Positions 42,957 through 53,995 of a stretch of 64,000 bases of DNA are shown in pieces; positions within the stretch are counted from its first letter, which is position 1; each line of letters opens with the position of its first letter. The notes beneath the pieces are model-generated. The model worked only from the letters and a program-made list of their open reading frames with translations, was not told where the DNA came from and searched no databases. This stretch comes from Devosia rhodophyticola (GTDB taxonomy: Bacteria > Pseudomonadota > Alphaproteobacteria > Rhizobiales > Devosiaceae): NCBI RefSeq assembly GCF_028816475.1, contig NZ_CP118247.1, positions 3,092,001 through 3,156,000 of the forward strand, in the 5' to 3' direction. The translations under genes and the position numbers were made by a program.

Positions 42957-45900
42957 TGAAGCTTCCTTAGTTGATAGCCGCAAGCCAACGCGCCCCAGCA
43001 CGCTCGAGGCCGTTATTTGCGCAGAGACCGGCGGCAAGATTCGCAGTTTTCTCTATCAGCTTGCAGAAGGGGTGACCGATTACCGGTCCATCCATAGCCT
43101 AACCGAGCAGGTACGGCACCAATACCACGGCCGCTTTGCCATCGAGCTGATCCAGAACGCTTACGATGCTGTCAGCCGGGCCGCGGATCGCAAAGCCTCA
43201 CAATGCCGCATCGAGATGCGACTGGAAATGGATGGTGAGTTGGGAACGCTTTACGTTGCCAATGATGGTGCTCCTTTTTCGCATAGCAACTTTGAAAGCG
43301 TTTCCCGGCTTGGTCAAAGCGACAAGGATCCGGCCACCTCTGTAGGCAACAAAGGGATCGGCTTTCGCAGCGTACTCGAGATCAGTCAAAAGCCCCGCAT
43401 CTGGTCCCGGCGACAGGAGGCCAGCCCAACATTCGACGGCTATTGCTTCGGCTTCGATCCTGAATTTGCTTGGTCGCTCCTAGACCCTTTGGTCGCCATC
43501 CTCGAAGATAGGCCGCTTCCATTCGAACAGAGATGGTTTGCAGAGATTGTCGATGAAGATCCAAGCCTTTCCGGGCGTTTGCGCGCCGGCGCGCTACGCC
43601 GTCAAGCACAAGGCGCTAATTCGACCCCGAGCTGGTTGCGCGAAGAGATCGGCTACCTTTCGCCGTATCTCTTGCCCTGGCCGCAGTCAGCGCGCAGCCC
43701 CGTGATCGACGACCTCGAAGCCCGCGGATTTGCATCCGTCCTGGCCTTGCCGTTGCTTTCTCCCGCAGCCACCACGCTGGTGGAACGCAAGCTCGCCGAG
43801 ATCACAGCCGATTCCATGCTGTTTCTCGACCACCTGAAGGCGCTGACCATCACCACTCCGAATGGTTCCAGAGCGTTCCATCGTCGCGTCCTACAGGAAG
43901 CGACCGGACCGAGAGGTTTTGGCAAGATCTCAATCTGCTCGGGCGACACTACGAGGCACTATTCCATCTGGCGGCGTGAACTTGCGGTATTGGACATGCC
44001 AAAGGCAGTCCAGGAATCTATTCTCGGCTTGCCCGGCCATTGGCCAAAACTGGAACGGGCAGAGATTTCCATTTCGGTCAGCGATGACCATGAGCCAACA
44101 CCGGGAAAACTCAGCATTTTCCTTCCGACCTCGCTGGAGACCGGTGCCGCCCTGCACATCAACGGGCCGTTTTTCGGCGACATGAGCCGCACGACGATCA
44201 GCTTTGATACCGAGGCAGAGGGCGCACAGGCCGGTGGAAGCTACAACGACTTCCTGCTGCATCAGACTGCCGTTCTCGCTCTGGAGGCGGTTGCCGGCGA
44301 CTTGGCCGGATGCTCTGCGGCACAGGCAGCCGGAATCCTAGACATCCTAGCGCCACTTGCCACTGAGAGCACACCAAAGGAGCGCTGGCAAAACCACTTG
44401 CGCCAAGCTGCGGCGGATATGGGGATCAGCATTGAGACCGCCCCCTGGATGCTCAGCGATTACGGCTGGCGCTCGCTGTCAGAGACATCCCTGCTGCCGC
44501 TGCCAAACGACCCCAAGTTGCTGGATGCGAGCGTGCTTCGCCAGCATGCAACCTTCCCTGCCTATACCGCGGCACTGGATTCCCGCATGGGTTCAATCGA
44601 GCGCCTCTCCGAGCACTTTGACATCGACGTCATGCCTGCAGAAGCAGATCAAGCGACAATGATCGAAGCCGCCGCAAAGCGCTAGCGGGAGAAGCGGAGC
44701 TGAATTGGGATCACTTTTGGCGGGATGTCTGCGAAATTTTCTCAGACGACCTGTCCCACCTCAAGGGTAAGGACGTACTTCTATGCACAGATGGCAGACT
44801 GCATTCCGGCGGTGTTGCCGGGCAGGCCATCTATTTTCGTCCGCGCCAATTCGGTCAAGACGATGTGATAGCCCGGACGAGCCCGGCATCGACCAGATTC
44901 CTGCAGCGCTACAGTCGTTCATCGCTATCCTGGATCCGCAGATACCCGTCAGCGAAGTTCGCGATGGCCGCAGGCAGAACACCGAACTTCACAAGCGCCT
45001 GACCGATGCCAAACTGGTCAACACCTTCAGGCGCGAAGACGTACTTGCGGACATTCTGGTCCCTAATCTTCCCCAGATGCCCGTTGCTCGCAGGACCAGC
45101 GAAGCCGAATTGTGTCGCGATGCCCTTTCCTACGCGCTCCGTCTCGCTGCTTCTTTGGAGGCGCGCGGCGACGGGGAGAGTGTCACAAAAGCCATGGCCA
45201 AGATCCCCGTTCCCTGCCGGGGCGGATGGTATCCTCTTTCGCAGGCGATTTTTGGGGGGGCTGGCCGGGAACCCAAGGAGCCACGGTGGAGCGGTACCTA
45301 CGACTTGCTGGCACCGAAAGCACCAAGGTCGTGCGTGCCCGGTTGCTCAGCGACCCCGATGACCCTAACTGGGGTGAGTTTGGTGGATACGCACGTCCGG
45401 TGCTTGAAAGCGCCGGTGTTTCCGACGGTTTGCCGCTCATGATGATCGGCGGTGACAAGCCTGCATTGACGTGCGAGGTCAGCTACCACCGTTTTCAGCA
45501 GCTCTCATCCGTCCCACCGCCCATAGACGATGAGACGTGGGGAGCTTTTAGCGACAATCTGCGCGGTTTGCAGAGCTATTACAAATCGGGACGGTCTAAG
45601 ATCGACACTTTCCGGTGGCTGCCGGGGCTAGAAAGCCGCTCGTCGTTCGACAACGGCACCAAACAGGCATTCCTTGATGTCGTCATGGGCAGTGCTCTGC
45701 ATTGGGGCAGCGGTTGGCAAAGCGTGGATCTCATGAGGAACACGGGGACCTATGAGCGCATCACGCTAGACTCACCGCTATCCTTGGCCTTGGCCATGTT
45801 TGACTGGATTCCCGATGGGGATCTGGAAAGCACCCGAAGCTGGAGTAAGCCCGCCGGACGCTGGTTTGTCCCGAGCCGTTACACCGCAAACGGCAGAACC

Positions 45901-48510
45901 TGGACCTTTGAGCATCTTGACCCGCTGCCCGCCCAAGTCGCGGTGCGGATCGAGCAGGACGACACCCTCAAGTCATTGTTTACCCGTCTCGGGGTCGCCC
46001 ATTACGACCCAGAGACGCAAACAGACGATGTGCGTCTGCTAGACAGTCTAGGCAAAGCCGTCGAGAGCCGCTCATTCCGCAACGCGAGCATCTTGATCGG
46101 GCAACTCCGCGCGGCTTGGGACGCCTTTGATCCGGCATCACCGGCCGCTTTCCCTGCGCAGATTGTTGTGCAGCAGCCCGAGGGCAATCTGGCCTTGGTA
46201 GAACCTACCGCGGCTAGCCCGGTTTATCTGCCCAGCAACCGCTCATCTACTTCCGATCTCCGCGAGCTCGGCCTTTCGGTCATTGCGATCGAATCCAAGG
46301 CAGCGCAGCGCCTTGCCGATGGCTTTTCAGGACGTTTTGGGGTCGCGGTGAGGAATTCGGAACGCTTCGAATTGGTTGCGCTGTCAGGTGGTCGACCTCT
46401 CGCAGATATCGAGTCCATCGAGCTACCGTCATTTCGGGATCTCGATGGGGTTATTCCCATGGTACTGACGATCGCCGCCTTTCACGGGCAGAACGCCCAA
46501 GGGACGATGTCCGTGGGGTTCAACGACCTTGTCGCTGCGTTCCGCGAGGCGAGAGTGGCCGTCGTGCCGGAACTTTCGGTTGTGCCCATGGTAACCGACC
46601 AGCCCATTGCAGATCCCATGCCCCAGATGGCCTCCTGGCTTGCACGCAAAAGAACGCTCGTTCTTGATGCAAACTGGAAATCCGACATCCAATCAGTCGC
46701 TGACTCGATGTCGCAACTGATTGGTCGGTCCGACTTACGAGTGCAGATCCGTACCGGTCTCGATGAAATTTGGCTTAACAATGAGGATGTGATCCCTGAA
46801 CGGACCTTGAGACTCCTTGATCTGTCGCCGGATCATTTCCACGAGGTTCTCGAACTCTGGCGCGGCGACCTTGGCCCGTTGGTTTCTCGGTTGTCAAAGC
46901 TTCTGCGTGTTCTTGCGCAAGAAGAGCTGGCTGGTCGTGTTGAGGCATCCGAGCAGCGCGACCAACTGAACTCCCTTCTTGATGAGGCTTTCCCGTCCCA
47001 AGAGCTCGCGCGGGAAGTGTTGAATGCAGCTGTTATATCACGAGAAAGCCTGCAATTCGGCATTGTTGCGCGCGATCTCTTGGGTCCACAGGTCGAGCTT
47101 GCACAATGGAACCGCGAGGGAGCTCGGCGCGGTGAGATCGCAATTTCCAACCCCTTGTACGAAAACCAATTCAGCCAACATCGCGATCGGATGCTTCCAG
47201 TCGTGAGGCGTATGGTTGCAGCACTTGCCGCTCGGACGCCTAGCGCGCCGCCTTTTACCACGATGGTGAAGCGCCTCGATGACATGGTGCCCCCCTCGGC
47301 TGCCGCCGAAGCTTATTGGGAGCTTCCGGCCTTAGTAGTGGCAGGGGCGATCGCTGGGGAGCTGGGACAGGCAGGTTTCGCGTTTGATGAAGCCGTCTTG
47401 CGCGACCTGCTGGCCTCACCTGAGCCTGGGCACGCCATCGCCTGCCTTCCGTTCGAAGTTTCACTGATTGACCCCGTGGAAACGGCAGCAGTGAACCGTC
47501 GGTTTTTAGAGGAGTTGCACAGCCAGCTCATGTTGATCGCGACAGCGTGGCATGCCGCAGCCGAGATGAACGAAAGCTCTGCTTGGCGCGCGATGAAGCT
47601 CGGTGACCCGGCTTCATCACCACGCCCCGAGGATCGCGACGTCTTCACCTTGCGTTGGAACGAGGCGCGCGCCCTGGACTACCTCCGCGCGGAATTGCCC
47701 CAGGCCACGCCACAGGCAATCCGTGACGCTATATCAGACGCAGGGTCGCTCAACGCGGTGATGACAGCACTGCAAGTGAACCCTGAGGAGATGGACCATG
47801 CACAGGACCGGCTGGCGGCCAAGCAGGCGGAAGACGAACGTAAGAAACGCGTGGTCCAGGTCTGCGGCGGCGATATCGATAATTCGGAGAGCGGTCTCGC
47901 AGGGCTCTTCGCACATATTTCGGCGCATGTTCCCGACGCCGGCGTCAGCGCACTTGCAGGATTCGATTTGACGGCGGTCACGCTTCCGCAAAAGGTAAAA
48001 AAGCCGAAGCCGAGCGATACGAAAGACAGGACCAAGCGCACACGAGTGCCTCCGAAGACGCGCCGGCACATGGAGGATCTGATCGGGGCAGCGGGCGAAA
48101 TCCATGCCTTCCGTTGGTTGCAGTTCAAATACGGGCCCGAGATCATCACTCCAACAAGCTGGGTATCGGCCTACAGTGAGAAAGCCTTTCCAGATAACGC
48201 GTCATTCGTACATGAGGGGAAAGGCTGCGATATCTCGTTCATACTGGATGGGTGCACCTACAACATCGAGGTTAAATCCAGCGAAGAGGATGGCACCGGC
48301 TTCACGCTCGGCACCTCCGAGATCGGCCTCGCGAGAGAGATCGCCCGAAAGAGTCGGAGGCGGCAGCGCGAGGAGTTCTTCGTTCTTAAGGTGGATCGCG
48401 TACTGACGCCCGAGCCCAAGTTCACGCTGCTGCCAAACCCCTATGATCCAGCGCATCAGGATCGTTTTGCTATCATCGATGAGGGTGCTCGGGTAACCTA
48501 CCGACCGTAG
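42949..48510 (+). pseudogene. Giant sacsin-like GHKL ATPase with C-terminal NOV_C (DUF3883) nuclease-like domain, broken by three one-base indels
   Basis: Read with three corrections this is one ~1854-residue protein. The N-terminus is a sacsin/Hsp90-type GHKL ATPase: 'AIELIQNAYDA' (N-box, ~residue 66), 'VANDGAPF' (~104), 'VGNKGIGFRSVLEI' (~132). The C-terminus (~1710-1854) is a NO VEIN/DUF3883 domain, 'GAAGEIHAFRWLQFKYG', 'GCDISFI' and 'IEVKSS', which has the D...ExK pattern of PD-(D/E)xK nucleases. The frame changes at A3 44676-44678, C3 44872-44874 and G7 45254-45260; at each, adding one base of the same kind restores protein-like sequence. Together they return to the first frame. The long middle has no known domain. 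A terminator follows. It is either inactivated or, more likely, intact with base errors. Confidence 0.75.
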
Positions 48511-48569
48511 ACCTACCGTGGACGGAGGTAGAGAAGGTTGGCTATCAGGCCCATCCCCTCCGCCATAAA

Positions 48570-48594
48570 ACATCGATAAGCCGATGTATTTTTT
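48570..48594 (+). terminator. Intrinsic terminator after the sacsin-like gene
   Basis: ACATCG/CGATGT stem with a six-base loop followed by A and TTTTTT, 60 bp after the stop codon at 48510. A second hairpin, GCGCAC-tct-GTGCGC, lies near 48635. Confidence 0.7.
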
Positions 48595-49169
48595 AGGGTA
48601 ATTTCTAAACCTTGTAGCTGTATGTACTTGGGTGCGCACTCTGTGCGCCCAACATCTAACGTGCAGCCTCCCCGAAAAGATGGGTTGGCTGCAAACCTTC
48701 GGTTGGGCTGCCAATAGCACATCTCTAAACGGCGTTGTCTCGCGGGAAATCCCGAGAGCCTAATACCTCGGTCGGCGCGTATCTGGCCCGGGCTCACGCT
48801 GCTCATGTACCGCCGCTGGTCCGTTCAGCCTGCCCAAGGCGGCTAAGCCTTCCAGTAAGGGGGCGACGCTGGTGGTGCGGGTGCGGGCGAAGCGGCGGGG
48901 CGATTTGTTCGGGGCTGGCTTCGCCCATATCTAACAGGGTTTCGCGCACGGCGGCGATCTGGCTGGGCAGCGTTTTGGGCCAAGGCTATTTTTCGATTTT
49001 GTCGGCGACTCCCATATCCAGCTCTGCCTGCTCGTCTTTGGCTTCGGCCACATGCCCTTCTGGATTTTGATAATCGAGACGGCCTCGGCCACGGCGGCAT
49101 CGATAATCGTGCAGATCGCGCAAAATGCCGACGAGGCCTTGGTGGTGGATTTCTTTGTCTTTGCCCTAG

Positions 49170-50011
49170 GCTCAGGACTCATTGATTGAGCCAGAAGATG
49201 ACGGTTGCAGCGATGCAGATGGCGGACATGAAGGTGTGTGCGCATCGGTCGTAGCGGGTGTGGATGCGTCGCCAGTCCTTGAGTTTGCCGAACATGTTCT
49301 CTCCCTTGTGGCGCTGGCGGTAGAGCCCTGCGTCGTGAGCGATCGGGACCTTGCGGTTGATCTTTGAGGGGATGCAGGCGGCAATGCCGCGCTCGGCCAA
49401 GGCGGCTCGGAACCAGTCGGCATCGTAGCCCCTGTCTGCCAGCAGCGTCTTGGCCTTGGGTAAGGCGTCGATCATCAGCGCTGCGCCCTTGTAGTCGCTC
49501 ATCTGCCCTTCGCTGAGCAGCATGACCAGTGGTCGGCCCTTGCCATCGCAGACCGCGTGCAGCTTGGAATTCAGGCCACCTTTGGTGCGTCCGATACGTC
49601 TGGGAACGGCCCCTTTTTAAGCAGGCTGGCCGCCGTGCGGTGCGCTTTGAGATGGGTAGCGTCGATCATCAGTTGCTCCGGCTTGCCGCCCTTCGCCGCC
49701 AATGCCGCGAATATCTTGTTGAACACGCCCATCCGGCTCCAGCGAATGAACCGGTTGTAGATCGTCTTCGGCGGACCGTAAGCCGCAGGCGCATCACGCC
49801 ACCGCAGACCGTTGCGGATCACAAAGATGATGCCGCTGATGATCCGTCGGTCATCAACCCGCGGCACTCCGTGCGACAACGGAAAATATGGCTCGATCCG
49901 GCGCATCTGCGCCTCCGACAGCCAGATCAGGTCGCTCATGGCAACGCCTCCTCGCGCTGCCAATGAATCAACTCATCGCCCGCTCTGCAAGCAATTTAAT
50001 AGGGCCTGAGC
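49170..50011 (-). mobile_element. IS5-family (IS427-like) insertion sequence, ~842 bp
   Basis: The ends are inverted repeats: the left end reads GCTCAGGACTCATTGA on the plus strand, and the right end read inward is GCTCAGGCCCTATTAA. CTAG stands on both sides (49166-49169 and 50012-50015), fitting the CTAG target duplication of this group. One transposase in two frames fills the element. It interrupts the methyltransferase remnant. Confidence 0.9.
49179..49939 (-). CDS. IS5-family transposase in two frames (orfA/orfB)
   Basis: orfA starts at ATG 49937-49939 ('MSDLIWLSEAQMRRIEPYFP') and covers the DNA-binding region and first catalytic Asp in 'QLMIDATHLKAHRTA', ending at 49571. orfB continues in the -1 frame with 'LNSKLHAVCDGKGRP', the second Asp in 'TLLADRGYDADWF' and the Glu in 'RQRHKGENMFGKLKDWRRI', so the DDE triad is complete. 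The frame change probably takes place at the A5G4 run (plus-strand T5 at 49614-49618); members of this group make the full enzyme by ribosomal slippage. Both parts look intact, so the element may be active. Confidence 0.88.
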
Positions 50012-50165
50012 CTAGATCACGTCGCCGACGCGCAGCTTTTCGAGTACGTTAAATATGTTTGTCAGTGTCAGCTTGGGATGGCGGCCTGTTGGCGTTTGCG
50101 GTGGGCGTCGAGGTTTTCGCCGATGGTGGCGGAGGTGGTTTTTTTGTGGGTCGGTACGATTTGGG

Positions 50166-50656
50166 GAGGGGAATTTATTGAAGCAGTTTGAATGGTTCTA
50201 CCCAGGTTCGTTTCGAACGCCGAGCCATCCGCCTGCAGTTAAAGAAAAGGTTTCATGTATGTGAGACTTAGGATGGTCAGTTCGCCAGCACCGGACAGGG
50301 CAATCGCAAACATTTGCTTTCCGCTACAACCTCACTGTCAATGAGTTGAAAAAAGTCGAAATTTTGCGGTCCTTGTTGTCGCGATAAATCTAGTTTGGCC
50401 ACCGATTGCTCGTCTCAAGTCCGGATGTGTCTTGCCGAGAATCCATCATTTTTTGGCATATTGGGCCGCATTTTTTTAGTTGGTAACTTTGGCGTAAAAC
50501 GGCGGATTGCCAATGATGAATTCACCTTTGGGCCGTTTGTTTGCCTTGGGCTTCATATGCATAAACCTGCACGAGCACCGCCGGGTCTCTACACTGTTAA
50601 GTGGAGCGAGGGCTCGCATGACTTGGTCGATTGATGCAACAGTCCACACATTGTTG
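50166..50656. pseudogene. Intergenic region with a short methyltransferase motif IV remnant (minus strand, 50476-50580)
   Basis: No intact gene is seen. On the minus strand 50476-50580 encodes 'KRPKGEFIIGNPPFYAK', in which 'FIIGNPPF' is the catalytic motif IV of N6-adenine methyltransferases, placed upstream of the C-terminal remnant and on the same strand. It is probably another piece of the same MmeI-like gene, with the sequence between them deleted. The rest is non-coding. The right end of the accessory region should lie near here, since the sugar operon begins at 50657. Confidence 0.5.
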
Positions 50657-51730
50657 TTAGCGTATGCGATTACCGTCGGTGCCGAACAGCAAGACACTTG
50701 TCGGATTAAAACGCGCGACGAAATTTTGGCCGGGCTTGACGGCACGGGCATCCCGCGCGGCAACAGTGATCACCTCGCCATCATTGTGACTGGCATAAAC
50801 ATAGGTTTCGCCGCCGAGGTGCTCGATCATTTCGATTTTGAGATCGAGTTTTGTTCTGCCGTCCGGCTCGAATTGTTCGGGACGAATGCCAACGGTGACG
50901 TCAGTGCCCGCTGCAGGCCGGGCCACGCTGTCGTGCAGCGGGATGATCTGGTCACCATATTCGGGCAGCCGCACATCCGCGCCGGATTCAGCGACAACGC
51001 CCTTGAGGAAATTCATCTTCGGCGACCCGATAAAACCGGCCACAAACAAATTATCGGGGTCATCATAGAGCGTCAGGGGGCTCCCCACTTGTGCGACCGA
51101 TCCATCGCGCATCACCACAATCTTGTCGGCCAGGGTCATCGCTTCGACCTGATCGTGGGTGACGTAAATGATTGTTGTCGCCAGTTCCTTGTGCAGCCGC
51201 GCAATCTCGATGCGCATGTGAACACGCAACTCGGCATCGAGGTTGGAGAGCGGTTCGTCGAAAAGAAATACTTCGGGATGGCGCACGATGGCGCGTCCGA
51301 TGGCGACACGCTGGCGCTGCCCGCCCGACAGCTCTCCGGGCCTACGGTGCATGAGCGGCGCCAACTCCAGAATGCGCGCTGCTTCATCGACCTGCCGGTC
51401 GATCTCGTCTTTGGCGACGCCGGCGAACTTGAGCGCAAACCCCATGTTCTGACGCACACTCATATGCGGATAAAGCGCATAAGTCTGGAAAACCATGGCA
51501 ATACCGCGTTTGGACGGATCGACATCGTTCATGCGCGTCCCGCCGATATCCAGCTCACCCTCGGTAATTCCCTCAAGCCCGGCAATCATCCGCAATAATG
51601 TGGATTTGCCGCAACCGGACGGACCAACGAAAACCACGAACTCGTTCGGCTCGATATCGAGATCAATGCCCCTGATAACTTCGACGCTGCCGAAGGATTT
51701 GCGAACGCCGCGCAGTTTCAATCCACTCAT
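50657..51730 (-). CDS. ABC transporter ATP-binding protein (UgpC/MsmK/LacK type)
   Basis: A 357-residue ATPase of CUT1 sugar importers. It has Walker A 'GPSGCGKST', Q-loop 'MVFQTYALYPHMSV', signature 'LSGGQRQRVAIGRAI', Walker B 'VFLFDEPLSNLD' and switch His in 'YVTHDQVEAM'. The C-terminal ~110 residues form the TOBE/MalK-like regulatory domain ('VGIRPEQFEPDG'). It is the last gene of the operon, 10 bp after the GH2 gene. The order binding protein, permease, permease, galactosidase, ATPase is that of the Agrobacterium lacEFGZK operon, which would make this lacK. Confidence 0.92.
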   Translation of the reverse strand: MSGLKLRGVRKSFGSVEVIRGIDLDIEPNEFVVFVGPSGCGKSTLLRMIAGLEGITEGELDIGGTRMNDVDPSKRGIAMVFQTYALYPHMSVRQNMGFALKFAGVAKDEIDRQVDEAARILELAPLMHRRPGELSGGQRQRVAIGRAIVRHPEVFLFDEPLSNLDAELRVHMRIEIARLHKELATTIIYVTHDQVEAMTLADKIVVMRDGSVAQVGSPLTLYDDPDNLFVAGFIGSPKMNFLKGVVAESGADVRLPEYGDQIIPLHDSVARPAAGTDVTVGIRPEQFEPDGRTKLDLKIEMIEHLGGETYVYASHNDGEVITVAARDARAVKPGQNFVARFNPTSVLLFGTDGNRIR

Positions 51731-51740
51731 GCGATTTTCC

Positions 51741-53981
51741 TCATTCCGCTTTGAGTTGAACAGTTGTTGTGCCCAAGCGTTCGCTTGTCACAGTAACCGA
51801 GACAGGTCCGGTCGTGCCCGTCGATTCCAGCCAGAATCCCGTCGCGCCGCCACGCAGTGATACAAGTTTCGGGCCATGCACAACCGCCGGGCCCTCAACA
51901 GAGATACTAACCGGCTCGAACAGGAACGGCATCTTGTTGCCCGCCTGATCCAGTGCCCGCACCATGACGCGGACGCTATCCTTGCCTTGGGCGGCCAACA
52001 TCTCGCGATCCGGTGCGACTTGCAGCGTTGTGAGCGCGGGATTGGCAACAAATCTGGTCGTCTTCATCGGTTTGCCGTCGACATAACCGACAATCTTGGC
52101 ATCTTCCCATACCATCCCCCAGCGTCCCAGCTCGTCGGCGGAAAAATGCCGACGGTCGATGATAACTGGCGGATGGGGCAGGTGCGGGAAGCGCTCGACG
52201 TCGGGTTTAATCCGTTTTGGTGGATTGTCGCCGTAGGTAAACTCAACTTCGTCGCAATTGGTCAGAACGATCAATGGCAGCACGCCGCCAATATTGCGTT
52301 CGCCCCGCGCCCAGAAGGTCACTGGCGCCAAAACGGGATCATTGTCGGGCTCGGCCTGGCTGGCATAAGCGTAGGCGGCAAATTTGGGCTCGCGATACAT
52401 ATCCATCACGCCATGATGGCAAATGCGATCGCCCGAGCCGAAATCGGCATGCGTGTTATAGTCGAATGCACACCAGCCGATGCACCCCGAAACGGCCGGA
52501 TCGCCATAGGTTGCGTTGAGTACCTCAAGATGACGGATCACATGCTCGGCCTGCCGCTGCTCCTGATCGTAGCTTTTGGTTGGATACATGTGCCCGTTAT
52601 ATTCGGTCACCAGATAGGGAACGGGTCGGTCTAGTCCAGTGGTTTCGGCAACGGGGCGCAGGGGCGTCCGTGGCCGATTGCCCCCCAGTTCCTCATTGCC
52701 CAGGATGAAGTCGTTCATCGTATAGACGTCTTCGAGCATTTCGCTTTCGGTGATGTAGCGAACGCCGCCGGTCTGCCGGGTGGTGTCGAGTTCATGGGCC
52801 ACGCGGTTAGTCTCGGCATAAAAGTCGTGATCGTCCTGACTTTCGTTGATGCGCACGCCCCAGATGATGATCGAGGGGTGGTTCCAGTCTCGTTCGATCA
52901 TGCGGCGGACATTCTTGACCGATTCCGCCTTCCATTCGGTACCGCCAATATGTTGCCAGCCCGGAATTTCCTCGAAAACCAGCAAGCCGATCTCGTCGCA
53001 GCGGTCAAGGAACCAGCTCGATTGCGGATAGTGCGAGGTGCGTACCGTATTGAGTTTTAGCTCATGCTTGAGGATATCCGCATCCCGCTCCTGTGCGGCG
53101 CGTCCCAGCCCATAACCCGCGTGGGGAAAGGATTGATGCCGGTTAAGGCCGCGGATTTTGAGCGGCTGGCCATTGAGCAGGAAGCCGTCCGGCGTGAATT
53201 GGGCACTACGAAAGCCAAATTTGGTCTCGGTGGCATCGGTGCCATGCGGGGTTTCGAGCACAAGCTCCATCGCATAGAGTTTGGGGGCGTCGATGTCCCA
53301 CAGTTCAATGTTTTCGAGGCCATCAAATGCGAGGGCGATATCAGGCCCGGTCACCGGCGACGACGTCGTTGCCAGCACCGTGTCGCCGTCCCGAAGTGTG
53401 GCCCGGATGGTGCCGGAAAGGGCTTTGCCCTGCGGATTGGCCAGCGCAACGGCAATCCTGACCGATCTGCGCCCTTCAAGCACATTCGGTGTCTCGATCT
53501 TCTGGTTGGCGATAAAGAGGGGTGGCGTCACCCTTAGCCAGGCATCACGGTAGATGCCGGCATAGGTGAGATAGTCGATCATGGCGCCGAACGGTGGAAT
53601 CTGAGGGTTTTCGCTGCCGTCGATTGTCACGGTCAAAAGGTTGCCGCCATCCTTGAGAAGACCGGTCAGTCTGGCCTCGAAGGGCGTATACCCATCCTTG
53701 TGCGCGGCGATTTCATGGCCGTTGAGATAGACCTTGGCATCGGCCATGGCCGCATCGAAACGCAGCGTGACTTCCTTGTCTGCCCAGGCGGGGTCAGGGT
53801 GAATCAGTTTTTGATAGGCATATGGTTTTTGGTAGGTCTTTTCATCGAAATAGTTGAACGGCAGTTCGAGCGCGTTATGCGGCAGCACAATTGGTTCGCC
53901 CTCCACGAAAGCCGATTTCACTGCATCGGTGGGATCGGCGTGGAACTGCCAGTCGGTATTGAATGATTGGATCGAACGCAT
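51741..53981 (-). CDS. Glycoside hydrolase family 2 beta-galactosidase
   Basis: A 746-residue GH2 enzyme without signal peptide, so intracellular. The sugar-binding domain comes first ('VYLNGHEIAAHKDGYTPFEA'), then the immunoglobulin-like domain, then the catalytic barrel: 'IRGLNRHQSFPHAGYG', 'LNTVRTSHYPQSSWFLDRCD', the acid/base Glu in 'IIIWGVRINESQDD' and the nucleophile Glu in 'YLVTEYNGH'. The C-terminal ~200 residues are further beta domains. Together with the importer it would hydrolyse an imported beta-galactoside such as lactose. The operon position matches lacZ of Agrobacterium, but a glucuronidase or other GH2 specificity cannot be excluded. Confidence 0.88.
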   Translation of the reverse strand: MRSIQSFNTDWQFHADPTDAVKSAFVEGEPIVLPHNALELPFNYFDEKTYQKPYAYQKLIHPDPAWADKEVTLRFDAAMADAKVYLNGHEIAAHKDGYTPFEARLTGLLKDGGNLLTVTIDGSENPQIPPFGAMIDYLTYAGIYRDAWLRVTPPLFIANQKIETPNVLEGRRSVRIAVALANPQGKALSGTIRATLRDGDTVLATTSSPVTGPDIALAFDGLENIELWDIDAPKLYAMELVLETPHGTDATETKFGFRSAQFTPDGFLLNGQPLKIRGLNRHQSFPHAGYGLGRAAQERDADILKHELKLNTVRTSHYPQSSWFLDRCDEIGLLVFEEIPGWQHIGGTEWKAESVKNVRRMIERDWNHPSIIIWGVRINESQDDHDFYAETNRVAHELDTTRQTGGVRYITESEMLEDVYTMNDFILGNEELGGNRPRTPLRPVAETTGLDRPVPYLVTEYNGHMYPTKSYDQEQRQAEHVIRHLEVLNATYGDPAVSGCIGWCAFDYNTHADFGSGDRICHHGVMDMYREPKFAAYAYASQAEPDNDPVLAPVTFWARGERNIGGVLPLIVLTNCDEVEFTYGDNPPKRIKPDVERFPHLPHPPVIIDRRHFSADELGRWGMVWEDAKIVGYVDGKPMKTTRFVANPALTTLQVAPDREMLAAQGKDSVRVMVRALDQAGNKMPFLFEPVSISVEGPAVVHGPKLVSLRGGATGFWLESTGTTGPVSVTVTSERLGTTTVQLKAE

Positions 53982-53995
53982 CGTGAAAAGTGTGC

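Larger units (their letters stand above)
48785..50165 (-). pseudogene. MmeI-like DNA adenine methyltransferase C-terminal remnant, split by an IS element
   Basis: On the minus strand, right of the IS: 'TSATIGENLDAHRKRQQA', then after a one-base frame change 'KLTLTNIFNVLEKLRVGD'. Left of the IS: 'GKDKEIHHQGLVGILRDLHD', then 'YQNPEGHVAEAKDEQAELDM', 'PWPKTLPSQIAAVRETLLDM' and, in another frame, 'ARRFARTRTTSVAPLLEGLA'. This is the C-terminal order of MmeI/type IIG-like class I SAM-dependent DNA methyltransferases. The two flanks are contiguous in the family, so the IS inserted between '...LRVGD' and 'KDKEIH...'. There are several frameshifts, an internal deletion and at least two in-frame TAG codons, so the gene is dead. 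Confidence 0.75.

Noticed and set aside
37321..50656. A right attachment site repeating the tRNA-Ser 3' end
   Set aside because: I looked for GGGTTCGAATCCC or the CTTCTCCGCCA end further right and found none. The element's right end is probably lost, or it uses a shorter core.
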